Below are positions 44,151-55,866 of a DNA stretch of 64,000 nucleotides, in pieces. Origin of the DNA: Artocarpus heterophyllus (Eukaryota; Streptophyta; Magnoliopsida; Rosales; Moraceae). The notes under the pieces are model-generated. The model saw only the letters and a program-made list of their open reading frames with translations. It was not told the DNA's origin and searched no databases. The stretch is from NCBI GenBank assembly GCA_025403435.1, contig CM046354.1:34127533-34191532 (forward strand), read 5' to 3'. The first letter of the stretch is position 1. The number at the start of each line of letters is the position of its first letter. The position numbers were made by a program, and so were the translations under genes.

Positions 44151-47060
44151 GTAGCGATTTCAGTGGTTGATGAGTTCAAGGATGTCTTCCCCGACGAGTT
44201 ACCAGGATTACCACCTCATCGGGAGATTGAGTTTGGTATCGAGTTGTTTCTAGGGACAGCACCGATTTCTATGGCACCTTATCGGATGGCGCTGGCAAAA
44301 ATGAAGGAATTGAGGAAGCAACTTCAGGAGCTTGCTGATAAAGGGTATATTCAGAATAGCACATCTCTGTGGGGAGCACCGGTTTTGTTTGCTAAGAAGC
44401 ACGATGGGACTCTCAGGTTATGTGTGGATTATCGGCAGCTGAATCATGTTACAGTGAAGAACAAGTATCCCTTGCCTAGGATTGATGAGTTGTTTGATCA
44501 GTTGGGAGGTTCGCGGTACTTCTCGAAGATTGATTTGCGGTCAGGTTATCATCAGCTCAGGATCAAGGAAGAGGATATTCCCAAGACAGCTTTTAGGACT
44601 TGGTATGGGCACTTTGAGTTCCTGGTTATGTCGTTTGGGTTGACGAATGCTCCGATAGCTTTTATGGATTTGATGAACAGGATATTCAGGCCGTATTTGG
44701 ATCAGTTCGTGATCGTGTTCATCAATGATATTCTTGTGTATTCTAAGACTTGGGAGGAGCATGAGCAGCATCTCCGGATCGTGCTTCAGACTCTGCGGGA
44801 GCACCGGTTGTATGCTAAGAGGGAAAAGTGTGAGTTCTGGTTGACTGAGGTCAAGTTTTTGGTTCATGTCATCTCAGAGCATGGTATTTCTGTGGATCCA
44901 TCCAAGATTGAAGCTATATTGGAGTGGGAACGCCCAAGGAATGTAGCAGAGATTCGCAGCTTCTTGGGTCTTGCTGGATATTACAGGAAGTTTGTAAAGG
45001 ATTTTTCGAAGATTGCATCTCCGTTGACGAGATTGATCAAGAAAAATGTCAGGTTTGAGTGGAATGAAGATTGTGAGTCTGCTTTTTAGGAATTGAAGAA
45101 TCGGTTGACTTCAACTCCAGTGTTGGTTATTCCTAGTAGTGACGAGCCGTATGAGGTTTATGCGGATGCTTCAGGGCGCGGACTTGGATGCGTGTTGATG
45201 CAGCATGGGCATGTGGTTGTATACGGATCGAGACAGCTACGACCTCACGAGCGAAATTATCCTAATCACGATTTAGAGCTCGCGGCGATGATTTACGCGC
45301 TGAAGATTTGGAGGTGTTACTTGTATGGAGCATCGTTTCAGGTCTTCTCCGATCACAAGAGTTTGAGGTATCTGTTCACTCAGAGGGATCTTAACTTGAG
45401 GCAGTGTAGGTGGATCGAGTATATGGAGGATTATGATTTTGCGTTGCAGTATCATCCCGGGAAAGCTAATGTGGTCGCGGATGCGCTTAGCAGGAAGTCT
45501 TCAGGGATTCTAGCTTGTTTGATTTTTGAGGACTGGAGCAGGGATGCGACAGTGAGTGAGTATCGGCTAAGTTATCATGAAGACTGTGATCGAGTTTCGG
45601 TGTATCATGTGGAAGCGACTCCAGCTCTTGTTCGGATGGTGAAGCAAAGTCAGTGGCAGGATCGACATTTGCAGGGGATTTCGATGCGAATTCAGAACGG
45701 GGAGCAGTTTGAGGAATGGAGCGTGCATACAGATGGATCGTTGTACTTCCGGGAGCGTCTTGCAGTTCCAGTTATCGCCGAGGTGACAAAAACCGCTTTA
45801 GACGAAGCTCATAGGTCTCAGTTCGCTATTCATCCGGGGAGCACCAAGATGTATCGTGATTTGAAGAGGCAATATTGGTGGACAAGAATGAAGAAAGATG
45901 TTTGAGAGTACGTGGCCAAGTGTTCGACGTGTCTTTAGGTGAAAGCCGAGCATCAGAAGCCTGCAGGTCAGCTTCGGCTGCTTCCTATTCCAGGGTGGAA
46001 ATGGGAGCATGTGACGATGGATTTTCTCACAGGTTTGCCGAGGACAGAGCAGCGGCACGATGCACTGTGGGTTGTGGTCGACAGGTTGACGAAATCGACG
46101 CATTTCATTCCGTTTAGGTCGACGTGTTCTAGGAAGGTTCTCGGGGAGTTGTATATGTAGAACATTGTGAGGTTGCATGGAGTTCCTTTGTCCATCACCT
46201 CTGATCGAGATACCAGGTTTAATGCTAAGTACTGGAGGAGTTTTCAGGAGGCTTTAGGTACGAATTTGAACTTCAGTATGGCGTTTCATCCTCAGACTGA
46301 TGGGCAGTTTGAGCGGGTTATTCAGATTCTCGAGGATATGTTGAGTGCCTGTGCGTTGGACTTCTGCGGGGATTGGAAGCAATGTTTGCATTTGGCAGAG
46401 TTCGCGTACAACAACAGTTATCAGGCGAGTATCGGTATGGCACCGTTTGAGGCGTTGTATGGACGACCGTGTCGGTCACTTGTGTGTTGGGCCGAGCCGG
46501 AAGATAGAGTTATTCTTGGGCCAGATGAGATTCGTGATAGCAACGAGAAAGTCACGGTGATTCAAGATCGGTTGAGGGCAGTTCAGAGTCGGCAGAAGAG
46601 CTATGCAGATAGGAGACGTAGACCTTTAGAGTTCGCGGTTGGAGATTTCGTTCTCTTGAGGGTATCGCCTCGTAAGGGAACTATGCGGTTCGGAGTGAGT
46701 GGGAAGCTCGCGCCGAGGTATATTGGGCCATTCGAGATCACTCAGCGTGTTGGTGTGGTCGCTTATCGGCTCGATCTTCCGCCCAAACTTTCTCATGTTC
46801 ACGATGTGTTTCATGTGTCGATGCTTAGGAAGTGTCCGCCTGAGCAAGGTAAGATAGTTTCGTTTCACGATGTGCAGGTTCAGGAAGATACGACATACGA
46901 GGAAGTGCCGATTCAGATTATCGACCAGAAAGTGATGAGCTTGCGTCGTCGTGAGATACCGTTGGTAAAGGTCGTGTGGCAGCATCATGGGGTTGATGAA
47001 GCCACTTGGGAACTAGAGTCGAGTATGCGGGAATTGTATCCGCATTTGTTTTGTTTTTGA
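44151..47060 (+). pseudogene. pol: Gypsy-2 pol: RT, RNase H, integrase, chromodomain
   Basis: One long frame with stops at 45087 (TAG), 45903 (TGA), 45936 (TAG) and 46158 (TAG). RT 44290-44870 has [18 protein letters not shown] and GLTNAP, but its catalytic box is FIND (Asn at 44724-44726) instead of FIDD. RNase H follows (YADASGRGLGCVLMQ, SDHKSLRYLFTQRD). Integrase has the His-His-Cys-Cys domain near 45815-45935, then VTMDFLTGLP, TSDRDTRF and a Glu in FERVIQ. The C-terminus (REIPLVKVVWQHHG...ATWEL, 46950-47020) is a chromodomain, which in this family directs integration to heterochromatin. It ends at TGA 47058. Confidence 0.95.
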
Positions 47061-47091
47061 GATGAGTTGTAAATTTCGAGGGTGAAATTTC

Positions 47092-47108
47092 TTTTAGGGG
47101 TGGAGAGT
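47092..47108 (+). promoter_or_regulatory. Polypurine tract of Gypsy-2
   Basis: TTTTAGGGGTGGAGAGT directly before the 3' LTR; the purine run primes plus-strand synthesis. Confidence 0.85.
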
Positions 47109-49196
47109 TGTAACGCCCCGAAATTTATTTAATGTTCATGTAATATAAATGATGAATTAGTGTGCCATAATTAATGTTTTAACATAAATTTGATTATTGG
47201 GTTGGATTTTGAAATTTGGGTTGTTTTGTTAATTTGGTGAATCCAAATGATTTCTTATTATTTTAAAATGATGTTTTGAGTTTTAAAACACAACAAATTG
47301 TAAAATGTTAAAAATACTCCGTTTTACAAAGCCGTGGGCGACACATGGTTTTCGCACAGTAAAACCGCCCACCGTTTTTCTCTATTTATTTCCTTTTTCC
47401 CTCCTCTCTCCTCACTCTCCCAAATTCACTCTCTCTTTCTCCTCTCTCTCTTGATCACTTGGCTTCTCTCTCTTTTCTCTCAATTCTCTCTCAAAATTTT
47501 TGAAAAGAAATTCGAATCCAAGCTTCGGGTTAGCAAGGAGGCAGCTCGGGGACGTGATTTAGCAACCGAGAACGCGGATTGAAGCTTCGATTCGAGGTTA
47601 GTTTTGAAATTTCTAAACTTTTTTCAAAATTTTCAATTTTGTGCATTTTTGAAATCTATGTTTGTTTAAGCTTAGAAAACCGTGGATTTGAGTTAAATGA
47701 ACTTAGAACAACTAGAATCTAAGCTTAGATTGAAGGAAAACAGATTGGATTCAAGATTTTTCATTTTTCCTCAATTTTCCTATTTTTGGATTTTTGTGTT
47801 TGAATCTTGTTTAAATGGGTTTTAAAGTGTCTAAATATGTTTTTCTATCATCTATGAATGTTTTCATGCCTGAGATTTGAGAAAAACAGGTTTAAATCAA
47901 GATTTGGGTTTTGGGGAAATCGAAACCCGTGGCTGGAATTTTTGGGTTTTCCCAGTTCGGCAGGCCGAAGTGCGTGTTCGGCAGGCCGAAACAGGGATCG
48001 ACAGGCGGGTGTTCTTCAGTCCGACAGGCCGAACATGGAAATTGTTCGGCCGACCGAACTTTGCCTCTGGTAGGCCAAACTGTGCAGTTTGGCCGGCTGA
48101 AGCAGGGAGTCCGGCAGGCTGACCGAGGCATGGGAAATTTTGTGATTTTCACCCGTTTTCACTGTTTTGAACCTTGATTTAAATCCCAACCTTATAGAAT
48201 GATTTTAATGATACAAATGGCACACTAGGACATCATGAAATGATTTAGTAACATGGAAAGTCTCGAACTAGATATTGATCGACTTAGTTTGTATCTAGGA
48301 TCGTTCGTGGTTCCGCGGAGCTAACGTATAGCGGACCGGGATTACGGTATGGGGCACCGGCACGAGTATTGAGGTAGGACTTCTACCCTATTTCTTTGGT
48401 AGCCTGGTTTTGAAATGATTTGGCTTTGAAAAGGATTTCTATCAAAATGTTTTCAACGGTTGTTTGAAAAATGAATTTATAAGTTATATTTTAATATACC
48501 GTGATCTGAAATGAATTTCATAATGAATGTAATTGACAACACTCGGTAATTGGGTTTTGAATGATAATGATAATAAACACATAGGCATGATGCCATATCA
48601 GAGATCGGGTCGTGTAGCGATCGACCTTGGGGGCAGGTCCCGAAACCCAGCTGGGCCACTACGGTGGTGATATCATGGTTTGCCTAGGAAAAGAAAAATG
48701 GTATTTCTGATTGTGCGAGTAGACTGTTCTGAGTCAGGACGGTTCTACTCAAATTATTTATTTATTTATTTACTTAAGGTTTCTTTTGAGTACTCCTAAT
48801 AATGAAATGTTTCTTTTAATTAAATTATTTTATAAAACATAGTCCTACTGAGCCTTTCGCTCACGTTTTATCTGTTTTAAATTTCCCCCTCTAGGTGGTC
48901 GGACCGAACTTAGGAGCAATAGAAGGATTATTTAATTTATTTGTATTATTTAAATCAAGGCATGTAAGAATCTTAACTTTATTTGTATATTGGACTGTAA
49001 TTGTATTTATGATATTGTCAGAACCATGTGTGTGCACAAATTGTGGGTCTGTGGGACCCATATTCGCTATGTTTATTATTTAATTTTTCATATTTTATAT
49101 TTAACTCAAACTTTAAACTTTGGATTTTAATTAAATTCTCTTTTAAATTAACTTAAATAATCTGCCACGTCACCTCCCGTACCCCGGGGCGTGACA
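47109..49196 (+). repeat. 3' LTR of Gypsy-2
   Basis: TGTAACGCCCC...GGGCGTGACA, 2088 bp, collinear with 40270-42369. It differs by scattered substitutions, a ~30-base insertion in the CT-rich block (47415-47450), a ~30-base deletion near 48897, and one fewer TTTA unit. Dyad cluster at 47956-48126. Confidence 0.95.
47956..48126 (+). promoter_or_regulatory. GGC dyad cluster in Gypsy-2 3' LTR
   Basis: Better preserved than the 5' LTR cluster: TTCGGCAGGCCGAA at 47956 and again at 47977, 21 bases apart. A similar pair at 22 bases is found in the SIRE 5' LTR (63784 and 63806). Confidence 0.65.
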
Positions 49197-49201
49197 TGAT
49201 T

Positions 49202-50065
49202 CCTCAACCAAACAAGTTTCTAAATATAGAAGATCACACCTACCTCCTTTGGAAAGGATGTCCTTGCAATGCTTCTTTGTGTACCCGACCTTCCCACAAA
49301 AGAAGCGCTTAAGCTTCTTCGGGTTCTTCTTCTTCTTCTTCTTCTTGCTCTTGTTGTTAGCAGGAACAGAAGACTTTCCATTTTTGGCTAGTTGTTTCTT
49401 TCCATTCCTAGAATTGGGATTGGAACCAGAAACAACTACCAAATTGGCCTCACCACCAACAGGAGACTCCCTCATCAGCAGTTTGAACTCCTGTAACTGT
49501 TTAATTAATTATGTTAAGGTCAAATCCTGTCTATTACTCAAATTAAATGTAGCTCTAAATAGAATAAATTCCTTTGACAGAGTCTCAAAGACCATAGTCG
49601 TCTGAGTTTCAGCATCGATGTCGGCTTCATTGGTTTGTGCCTCAGCGAGATAACCCATGACCAACATCATGTGCTCTTTTATAGATTTCAACGGTCTCTG
49701 CTTGTAGTTTAAGAGTTTTTGAAGCACCCCTTGCTGCTTTGTTAGGGCCTGGCCTCCAAACATGTCTTCTAGATTATCCAAGAACTGCTTAGCAGTCTCA
49801 TAATCCTCATGTTGAGCCTGCAGCACATTATTAATGCTAGCCATAACATAGCAGCGGGCCTGATCGTTTGCATCTTTTCAGTGATCGTATGTTTGGAATT
49901 GTTTATTAGTGGAGTCTCCCATATGCTCAGGAGGACAAGAGGTTGTCAGCACAAATTTTAGTTTCTCAAAGGAGAGGACGATATCCAAGTTCCGTTTCCA
50001 ATCATTATAATTCTCTCCGATTAATTGTTTTTGTCAAGTATTAAAGATAAAGCATTTTTAGACAT
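49202..50065 (-). pseudogene. gag: gag of Copia-A2
   Basis: Start at the ATG read at 50065, then the usual N-terminal blocks with disruptions. It is open from 49844 (MASINNVLQAQHEDYETAKQ) to 49509 (FNLSNRQDLTLT), then the Lys-rich linker and zinc-knuckle region at 49267-49308. That reads RFFCGKVGYTKKHC, so both the first Cys and the His are lost. The 3' end is cut by Gypsy-2 at 49197-49201. The capsid part is the best preserved of this family in the window. Confidence 0.9.
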
Positions 50066-51728
50066 TTTTAATCTACAGTAAAGAATCATATAACAAACAT
50101 ATCATAATAATTTAGTAAGATAACACAATCATACAAATGTGTTTATGTGTCAAAACCTTGAAAATATTACAACCTTACAATGATAATTCCCAACTCAGAA
50201 TTGAAGAAGCTCTTAGGTGAGTCATGCCAAATTCAATCAGGAACACGAATCCCCTCCTCATTAATATATGCTATCAGGACCCGTATGATCCAGCATATAT
50301 TAATAATTGTTTCTTTAGCCATTAATTTTATTAACAGAGCTCATATGGGAGGTTAATAATAAAATTAACATGAGTGTATAACCATCATTTCAATGATTTA
50401 TCCATAATTTATAATCACCACCTAAGGGTGTGCAATCATAAATCATGCTAAAATACTTTATCCTTTTGGAGATCCAATCTAATACATGATAGATATCCCT
50501 TCCTAGGTCCCGACCATGTTCTTCTTATTAACAAACGATGGAGGCCTTAGTCCTCTCTTCGAAAACCTTCTCTCACTCAATCTTTTGAAATCAAGGTTTT
50601 ATTTTAAAAAAGACATGCATGAATAATTTTAATATGAGCGGCACTCCTTATTCTATATGATATGTTATCAATATACATGGCAAATCATGTTATAATGTAG
50701 ACAAGCAAAGTAATCAAGCAAAGCTACAAGCAAAAAAATAATAAATAACCGTAATATTATGGTTCCATCCTAGAGAATAGAAAACAATGATTACAAGGGA
50801 ATAATCGAAACATTTTATCGATTCTTCATCCTTGAATCTCCAAGCTATATCCTTCTTCATGTAATCCCTATCCATAAGTCTTCAATCCCATATGAATCGA
50901 ATACTTCAAATTTCTAGTCATATCCAAAATTTAATGTTTCTCAGAATTGTCCCAAAAATAAAACAAAAATTGCATTGAAAACCCTAGATTTTGTAGAAAA
51001 ATTTTTAGCTCTCTACCGGCAAGCCGGTCTATATAATTGGCTAGCCGGTCATGACCCTTCGGCCTACCGATCTTTTTAGGTTAACCTGCCAGTCATGACA
51101 GTTCAGCCTGCCGCCAGAGCCACCTGATCTTTGCCCCGTTGATGGCTTGCCGAACCTCATGTTCAGCCTGCCGATCTACAGCCATTGGCCTGCCGAATTG
51201 GAGGGTTTAGAATGCCGACCGAGTAGAAATCACCATTTCTAGAAAATACAATTTTTAAATGCAATTCATCAATTTTATTTTCAACAATTCAAAAACATAA
51301 AATTAGAGACTTAGAAAATACTTGGGAGCGCCATCATCCATCTTCTAGATCCGCTTTTAGATCCGTCTTTTTCGAATGATTATTTAATTACAAAATTTTT
51401 ACAAATTTAAAATTAAATAATAATTCCTAGACAGAGATGGCAGTCCACCATCTAATTACATTAAAAACCTAGATACACATTCTAACCTATAAGGAATCAT
51501 AACCGGTATAAATTAATTAATTAATAAATAATAAAATAATAATTTAATCAATCATAATTAATTAATAAACATTCACCATTAATCCATGATAACATAAAAT
51601 TATATAAAAACCCTAAAGTGCCAACTCTCTATAAAATTAAATTCAAACATAGGAGAGATTAAGATCACATAATTTACACATATAGCATGATGACAAATTT
51701 ACGTAAAAACCATTGCTCTGATATCAAT
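50066..51728 (-). other. Leader of Copia-A2
   Basis: Non-coding leader between gag and the 5' LTR. It carries the dyad cluster at 51015-51222 and a primer-binding site at 51716-51726 that reads TGATATCAGAG on the minus strand (one change from the tRNA-Met match). No gene seen. Confidence 0.8.
51015..51222 (-). promoter_or_regulatory. GGC dyad cluster in Copia-A2 leader
   Basis: About ten degenerate copies over 200 bases, the longest leader cluster in the window, equivalent to those at 11505-11643 and 25600-25762. Confidence 0.6.
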
Positions 51729-52312
51729 TGTTAGAAAAATAGTATGCAACAGAATTTTTAAAATTTTTATATTAGAGTAATTTTCAAAACACAAGTTTAA
51801 CATGCTATATGCATAAATTAACCAGATCTTACTAACATTGTAAATGCCAAAAGCCTTCCTCAATCAGTGTAGAGAAGTAACATTCCAAAAGGACCTTAGA
51901 TCGGAGTGAGTATGGGCTTACACGTACAGCTCTTCCACCATGTGACTCTCTTTCCAACCAATTGAGAGAACCCAAAGCTAGTGTTTGTGATTTATGGACA
52001 AGAGCTTTCAGGGAGTTTCAGAATCTCACCAGCAGAGTTTCACTCTTGATCTCTCAACTGATCTGAATAATAGTGAGACTCACTCCCTTTTTATAGAGGT
52101 TGGGCCAAGGTATCAGTCCTTATTAGATAAAAATTCAAATCAGAACCAAATTTAGGATTAATATCTAATGAAATATGGGTGAAAATGCGTAATCTTTTTA
52201 TCGCATGGTTAGCATGCCCAACTTGCCTCATCGGTAAGCCAAACCTGAGGATTGACATGCCGAACTGTCGATATAAATATCAACGAATCTTTTATTTTCC
52301 ACCTGAGAATCT
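51729..52312 (-). repeat. 5' LTR of Copia-A2, truncated
   Basis: Only the inner ~580 bases of the LTR remain (minus-strand end TCTAACA at 51729). It retains the TATA box (minus, 52088-52095) and a decayed motif cluster (52208-52275), but breaks off at a GAGAATCT segment. There it joins internal sequence of another Copia-A copy, with TCT shared at the join. Confidence 0.88.
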
Positions 52313-53555
52313 TTTAGAGTTATTATCATTAACCTCGGTATTAAGCAGTATGTCCATCTTAGGTTTGATAAAATATAGATTGTTTTGATTCATCCATCAT
52401 AGATAAAAGATTTATTCTAACGAATCACTACTTTATTTTTAAAAGAGACCACATAAGAGTCTTTAAGTAAACAAGCTATAGAAATTAAATTCCATTTAAG
52501 TTTAGAAACATAAAAACAATCTCACAAAAATAAAAATGGACGTCTCCCACTGCTTCAACCAACACTAAGGATCCATCGTTCATCTGAAGCATGAAGTCTT
52601 CATGTAGCAAACTTTTCGTTTCTTTGAGAACTTGTAGAGAAACATAAACATAATTAGTTGCTCTTGAATCTATGACCTAAGTTTCACTAGATTCCTCAAC
52701 CAAACAAGTTCCAATAACTAGAAGAGCACACCTACCTTCTCTGGAAAGGAAGTCCTTGCAATTCTTCTTGATGTGCCCTACTTTCCCACTAAAAAAGCAC
52801 TTGAGCTTCTTCGGGTTCTTCTTTTTCTTCCTCTTGTTCTTGGCATTTGCAGGAAAAGAAGACTTCCTGTTCTTAGCCCGTTGCTTCTTTCCATTCTCAG
52901 AGTTAGGATTGAAACTAGAAGCAACTGCTAAGTAGGCTTCACCACCAGCAGAAGTTTCCCTAATCAGATTTTTGAATTTCTGTAACTACTTCATTAGCTC
53001 TATCAAGGTCATATCATGTCCATTGCTTAAATTAAATGAAGCTCTAAATGGGACAAACTCCTTAGATAAAGTCTCAAAGACCACAGTCATCTTTGTTTCG
53101 GTATCTATGTCAGCTCCATTGGTTTAAGCCTCAGCGAGGTAACCTGTGATCAACATCATATGCTCTTTTACATGAGTCCCCAGTCTTTGTTTGCAGTTTA
53201 GAAGTTTCCAAAGCACCTCTTGCTGTTTTGTTAGGGCCTATCCTCCAAACATGTCTTCAAGATTATCCAAGATCTTTTTCGCAGTCTCATAAACTTCATG
53301 TTGAGCCTACATCACATTATTCATACTAGCCATAACAAAACAGCGGGCCTAATTGTTAGCATGTTTCAAGTAATCATATGCTTGGATTTGCTTATTATTA
53401 GAATCTCCTGTAGGCTTAGGAGGACACAAAGTTGTTAGCATAAATTTCAGTTTCTCAAAGGATAAGATGATATTCAAATTCCATTTTCAATCATTAAAAT
53501 TCTCACTGGTTAATTGGTTTTTATCAAGTATCGATGATAAAGTATTTTTAGACAT
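52313..53555 (-). pseudogene. gag: gag and protease remnant of Copia-A4
   Basis: The gag start is read at 53555 (MSKNTLSSILDKNQLTSENF). Capsid blocks follow with stops and shifts, then a Lys-rich linker. The zinc-knuckle region at 52758-52799 reads CFFSGKVGHIKKNC, where the second Cys is Ser. The protease active-site region (VIDSRATNY-like) is near 52680, and GAG-pre-integrase sequence runs to the join. Not functional. Confidence 0.86.
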
Positions 53556-54329
53556 TTTTAAGCTACAATAAAAAATCATATGCCAAACATAAGCAGATAC
53601 AACATAATAATTTAGTAAGATAACACAATCAAGTAAACAAACAAGTGTGTTTATGTGTAAAAAGCTTGAAAATATCACAATCTTCCGATGGCAATTCCTA
53701 ACTTAGAATTCAACAAGCCGCCTAGGGGAGACTTGCCAAATTCAATTTGGAACATGGATCCCCTCTTAATTAATATATGCCATCTAGGACCCATATGATC
53801 TAGCATATATTAATAATCGTTTCTTTGGCCATTAATTTTATTAACAAAGCTCCTAAGGGAGATTAATAATAAAATTAACATAAGTGTATAATATCGTTTC
53901 AATATTTTATGCATTATTTATAATTACCACCTAGGAGTGTGCAATGATAAATCATGTTAAAATACCTTATCCTCTCTGGGATTCAACTCGGCACAGATGA
54001 AGTTCCTTCCTATAGGTCGAACCACCATGTGCTACATATGGACCAATGATGGAGGCCATAGGTCCTCTCTTCAAAAACCTTCTCCCACTAAATCTTTTTA
54101 AATCAAGGTTTTATTTTAAAAGGACATGTTATTAACATACATGGCAAATCATATTATAATGTAGACAAGCAAAGCAATCAGGCGAAACCACAAGCAAAAT
54201 AATAAATAGCCATAACATTATGGTTCCACCATAGAGAAAATAAATCAAAGATTATAAGAGATCAATTGAAACATATTATCAATTCTTCATCCTTAAATCT
54301 TCAAATTGTATCCGTCTTCATGTATTATC
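53556..54329 (-). other. Leader fragment of Copia-A4
   Basis: Non-coding, AT-rich, matches 50066-50880 of Copia-A2. The dyad-cluster part of the leader would lie further on and is not in the window, because SIRE inserted first. Confidence 0.78.
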
Positions 54330-55849
54330 TATTAGCAGAAGAATAACTACCCAGGAGGGGGGGTGAATTGGGTTTTTGAAAACTTTTACAATTATTGGAA
54401 ATTTGCTAAAGTAAAATGCTTAAGAAGTAAATATGAGAATGACATAATATGAGCACTACCAAGCAACAATTAAGCAGCGATTAAGTAAAGAGTAAGGAGA
54501 AGAAATCCAAATGCTATTTATAGTGGTTCGGCCAATATGCTTACATCCACTGTCGCCAAGCTAAACTCCTTTGCTTAACCTCTTGCATTATTAGACTATC
54601 TTTTCGACATTATCACTCCTTTATACAATCGATGACTTGCTCAACCCGAGGCTCACCACACCTTCTTACAAAGTGACAATTTTCCTAGAGATTGTCTAAC
54701 CAAGAATTCCCCAAATTTACAAGGCTTTGGAAACCTAACAATGAAAATAATGCGGTTGTAATTTTGGTACACTCACAAAATATACACTCTAAAACAAAAA
54801 GAGATGAAAATACAACTGTGGTATGTGTTTGGAGGCGTGACTAATTCTCAATTAGAGTATTAAATAATTTTGGCTCAAGAGAATGTGTGTGTAATGAATG
54901 CTTGAGAAGAACAATGTAGAATAATGTCAAATTTCACTTGTGTTCCTTCATCATTTATTGCACATTGAATGGATGGGCATTTATAGTTCCCTAGTGCTTA
55001 GAAACATCTAAACACATCAATTTTGAGTCAAACTAGCCGTTGCAATTAGAGCTCCAATGGTCAAAAAACTAGCCATTACAGATAGTTTGGCAGGCCGAAG
55101 ATTGAGGCGCTAAAAATCAAGTTCTCAACGATCACCAGATCGGCAGGCCGGTTCACAGTTCGGCAAGCCAAACTTTGAACCATCGGCAGGCCGCCAGAGC
55201 CTCTGCGGAACGGGTTTTGAAGACCCTCAGATCGGTAGGCCGAAGCAGGGTGTTCGACAGGCCGATCTTCAAAACTCTAGTAGGACAAAGATACCTTTGG
55301 CAGGTCGTCAGAGGCTCCACAAACGAGGGGTTAAAAATCCCCAGATTGGCAGGCCAAAGCAGGGTTTTCGATGGGCCGATCATCTTCTGCAGGCCGACCA
55401 AATTAGGTCGGCAAGCCAATCTGCCTTAGCCCAAAAAGCCTATGTGACCTATTTTTGAAACTTGTTTTACATCAACTTGTTTAGACATTTCTAAAATAGT
55501 TTAAGTCATACAATTTGAAATTCAAAACAACATCAAATGCAAGTTTGCAATGTGAGTGTGTGCTCTTGAGCTTTCTTTTGATCATTCAATTTGAGAATTG
55601 CTCACTTACACTTTTGGACTATATAATCTAAATAAAAACTTGTAATCTTCAAGTCCGTGTGAGTTCTCTTTCAAAAGACTTCTTCCACAAGCTTTCTTGA
55701 ACTGTCTTCACTTGATTTTCTGAAAAGTAAGCTAAGTGACAATCAAGATAATTATTGGTTTAAAAGAGTATTGTGCACATATAATAAAAATTATATTTAT
55801 TATCATCAAAAGAGTGTTAACAAAGCTTTGTGAAACCTTGGAGCCAACA
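54330..55849 (-). repeat. 3' LTR of the SIRE-like element
   Basis: About 1520 bp, paired with the LTR starting at 62862 (both share GAATAACTACCCA, then GGGGGGGTGAATTGGG). The minus-strand start is TGTTGGCTCC at 55849, and the terminal bases at 54330 are mutated (TATTAGC for TGTTAGC). A TATA box (minus, 54979-54987) lies about 98 bases downstream of the large dyad cluster. Small ORFs on both strands across the cluster are artefacts. Confidence 0.9.
54979..55435 (-). promoter_or_regulatory. Promoter of SIRE 3' LTR: TATA box and large dyad cluster
   Basis: About a dozen motif copies between 55086 and 55435, most in the AG form on the + strand and therefore CT on the sense strand, as in Copia-A promoters. 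The TATA box reads CTATAAATG on the minus strand at 54979-54987. Confidence 0.65.
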
Positions 55850-55866
55850 ATCTCCCCCTTTTTGAT
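55850..55866 (-). promoter_or_regulatory. Polypurine tract of the SIRE-like element
   Basis: Minus strand AAAAAGGGGGAGAT followed by the LTR start TGTTGGC. A second near-identical tract (AAAAAGGGGGAGAA) lies at about 56258-56272. Confidence 0.88.

Larger units (their letters stand above)
40270..49196 (+). mobile_element. Gypsy-2, full-length Tekay-type chromovirus
   Basis: Ty3/gypsy element with two LTRs (40270-42369, 47109-49196), primer-binding site, gag, protease, RT, RNase H, integrase, C-terminal chromodomain and polypurine tract. Flanks AGATT (40265-40269) and TGATT (49197-49201) are a 5-bp target duplication with one change, and they restore the Copia-A2 sequence. A chromodomain plus the TGTAACGCCCC LTR start point to the Tekay/Del clade. 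The internal region is visibly richer in G+C than the surrounding copia sequence. Six clear nonsense codons and a frameshift inactivate it. Confidence 0.95.
17473..52312 (-). mobile_element. Copia-A2, split by two nested insertions
   Basis: Minus-strand Copia-A element whose own sequence is in pieces: 3' LTR 17473-19413, RNase H tail 19414-19582, pol 37379-40269, gag 49197-50065, leader 50066-51728, and a 5' LTR cut short at 52312. Copia-B (19583-37378) interrupts RNase H and Gypsy-2 (40270-49196) interrupts the gag/protease region. Both interruptions have 5-bp target duplications consistent with the Copia-A reading frame. It inserted into the RT gene of Copia-A1. Confidence 0.93.
52313..54329 (-). 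mobile_element. Copia-A4, internal fragment of a Ty1/copia element
   Basis: Minus-strand Copia-A fragment covering part of GAG-pre-integrase, protease, gag and half of the leader. It starts at a recombination join with the Copia-A2 LTR and ends where the SIRE LTR begins. It presumably continues beyond the SIRE element, outside the window. Confidence 0.88.

Noticed and set aside
55153..55429. ORFs on both strands in the SIRE LTR motif cluster
   Set aside because: Same composition effect of the repeated motif; no start context, no known domain.
55086..55435. CRISPR-like array of short repeats with unique spacers
   Set aside because: Eukaryotic retrotransposon context, unequal spacing, highly imperfect repeats, no cas genes.
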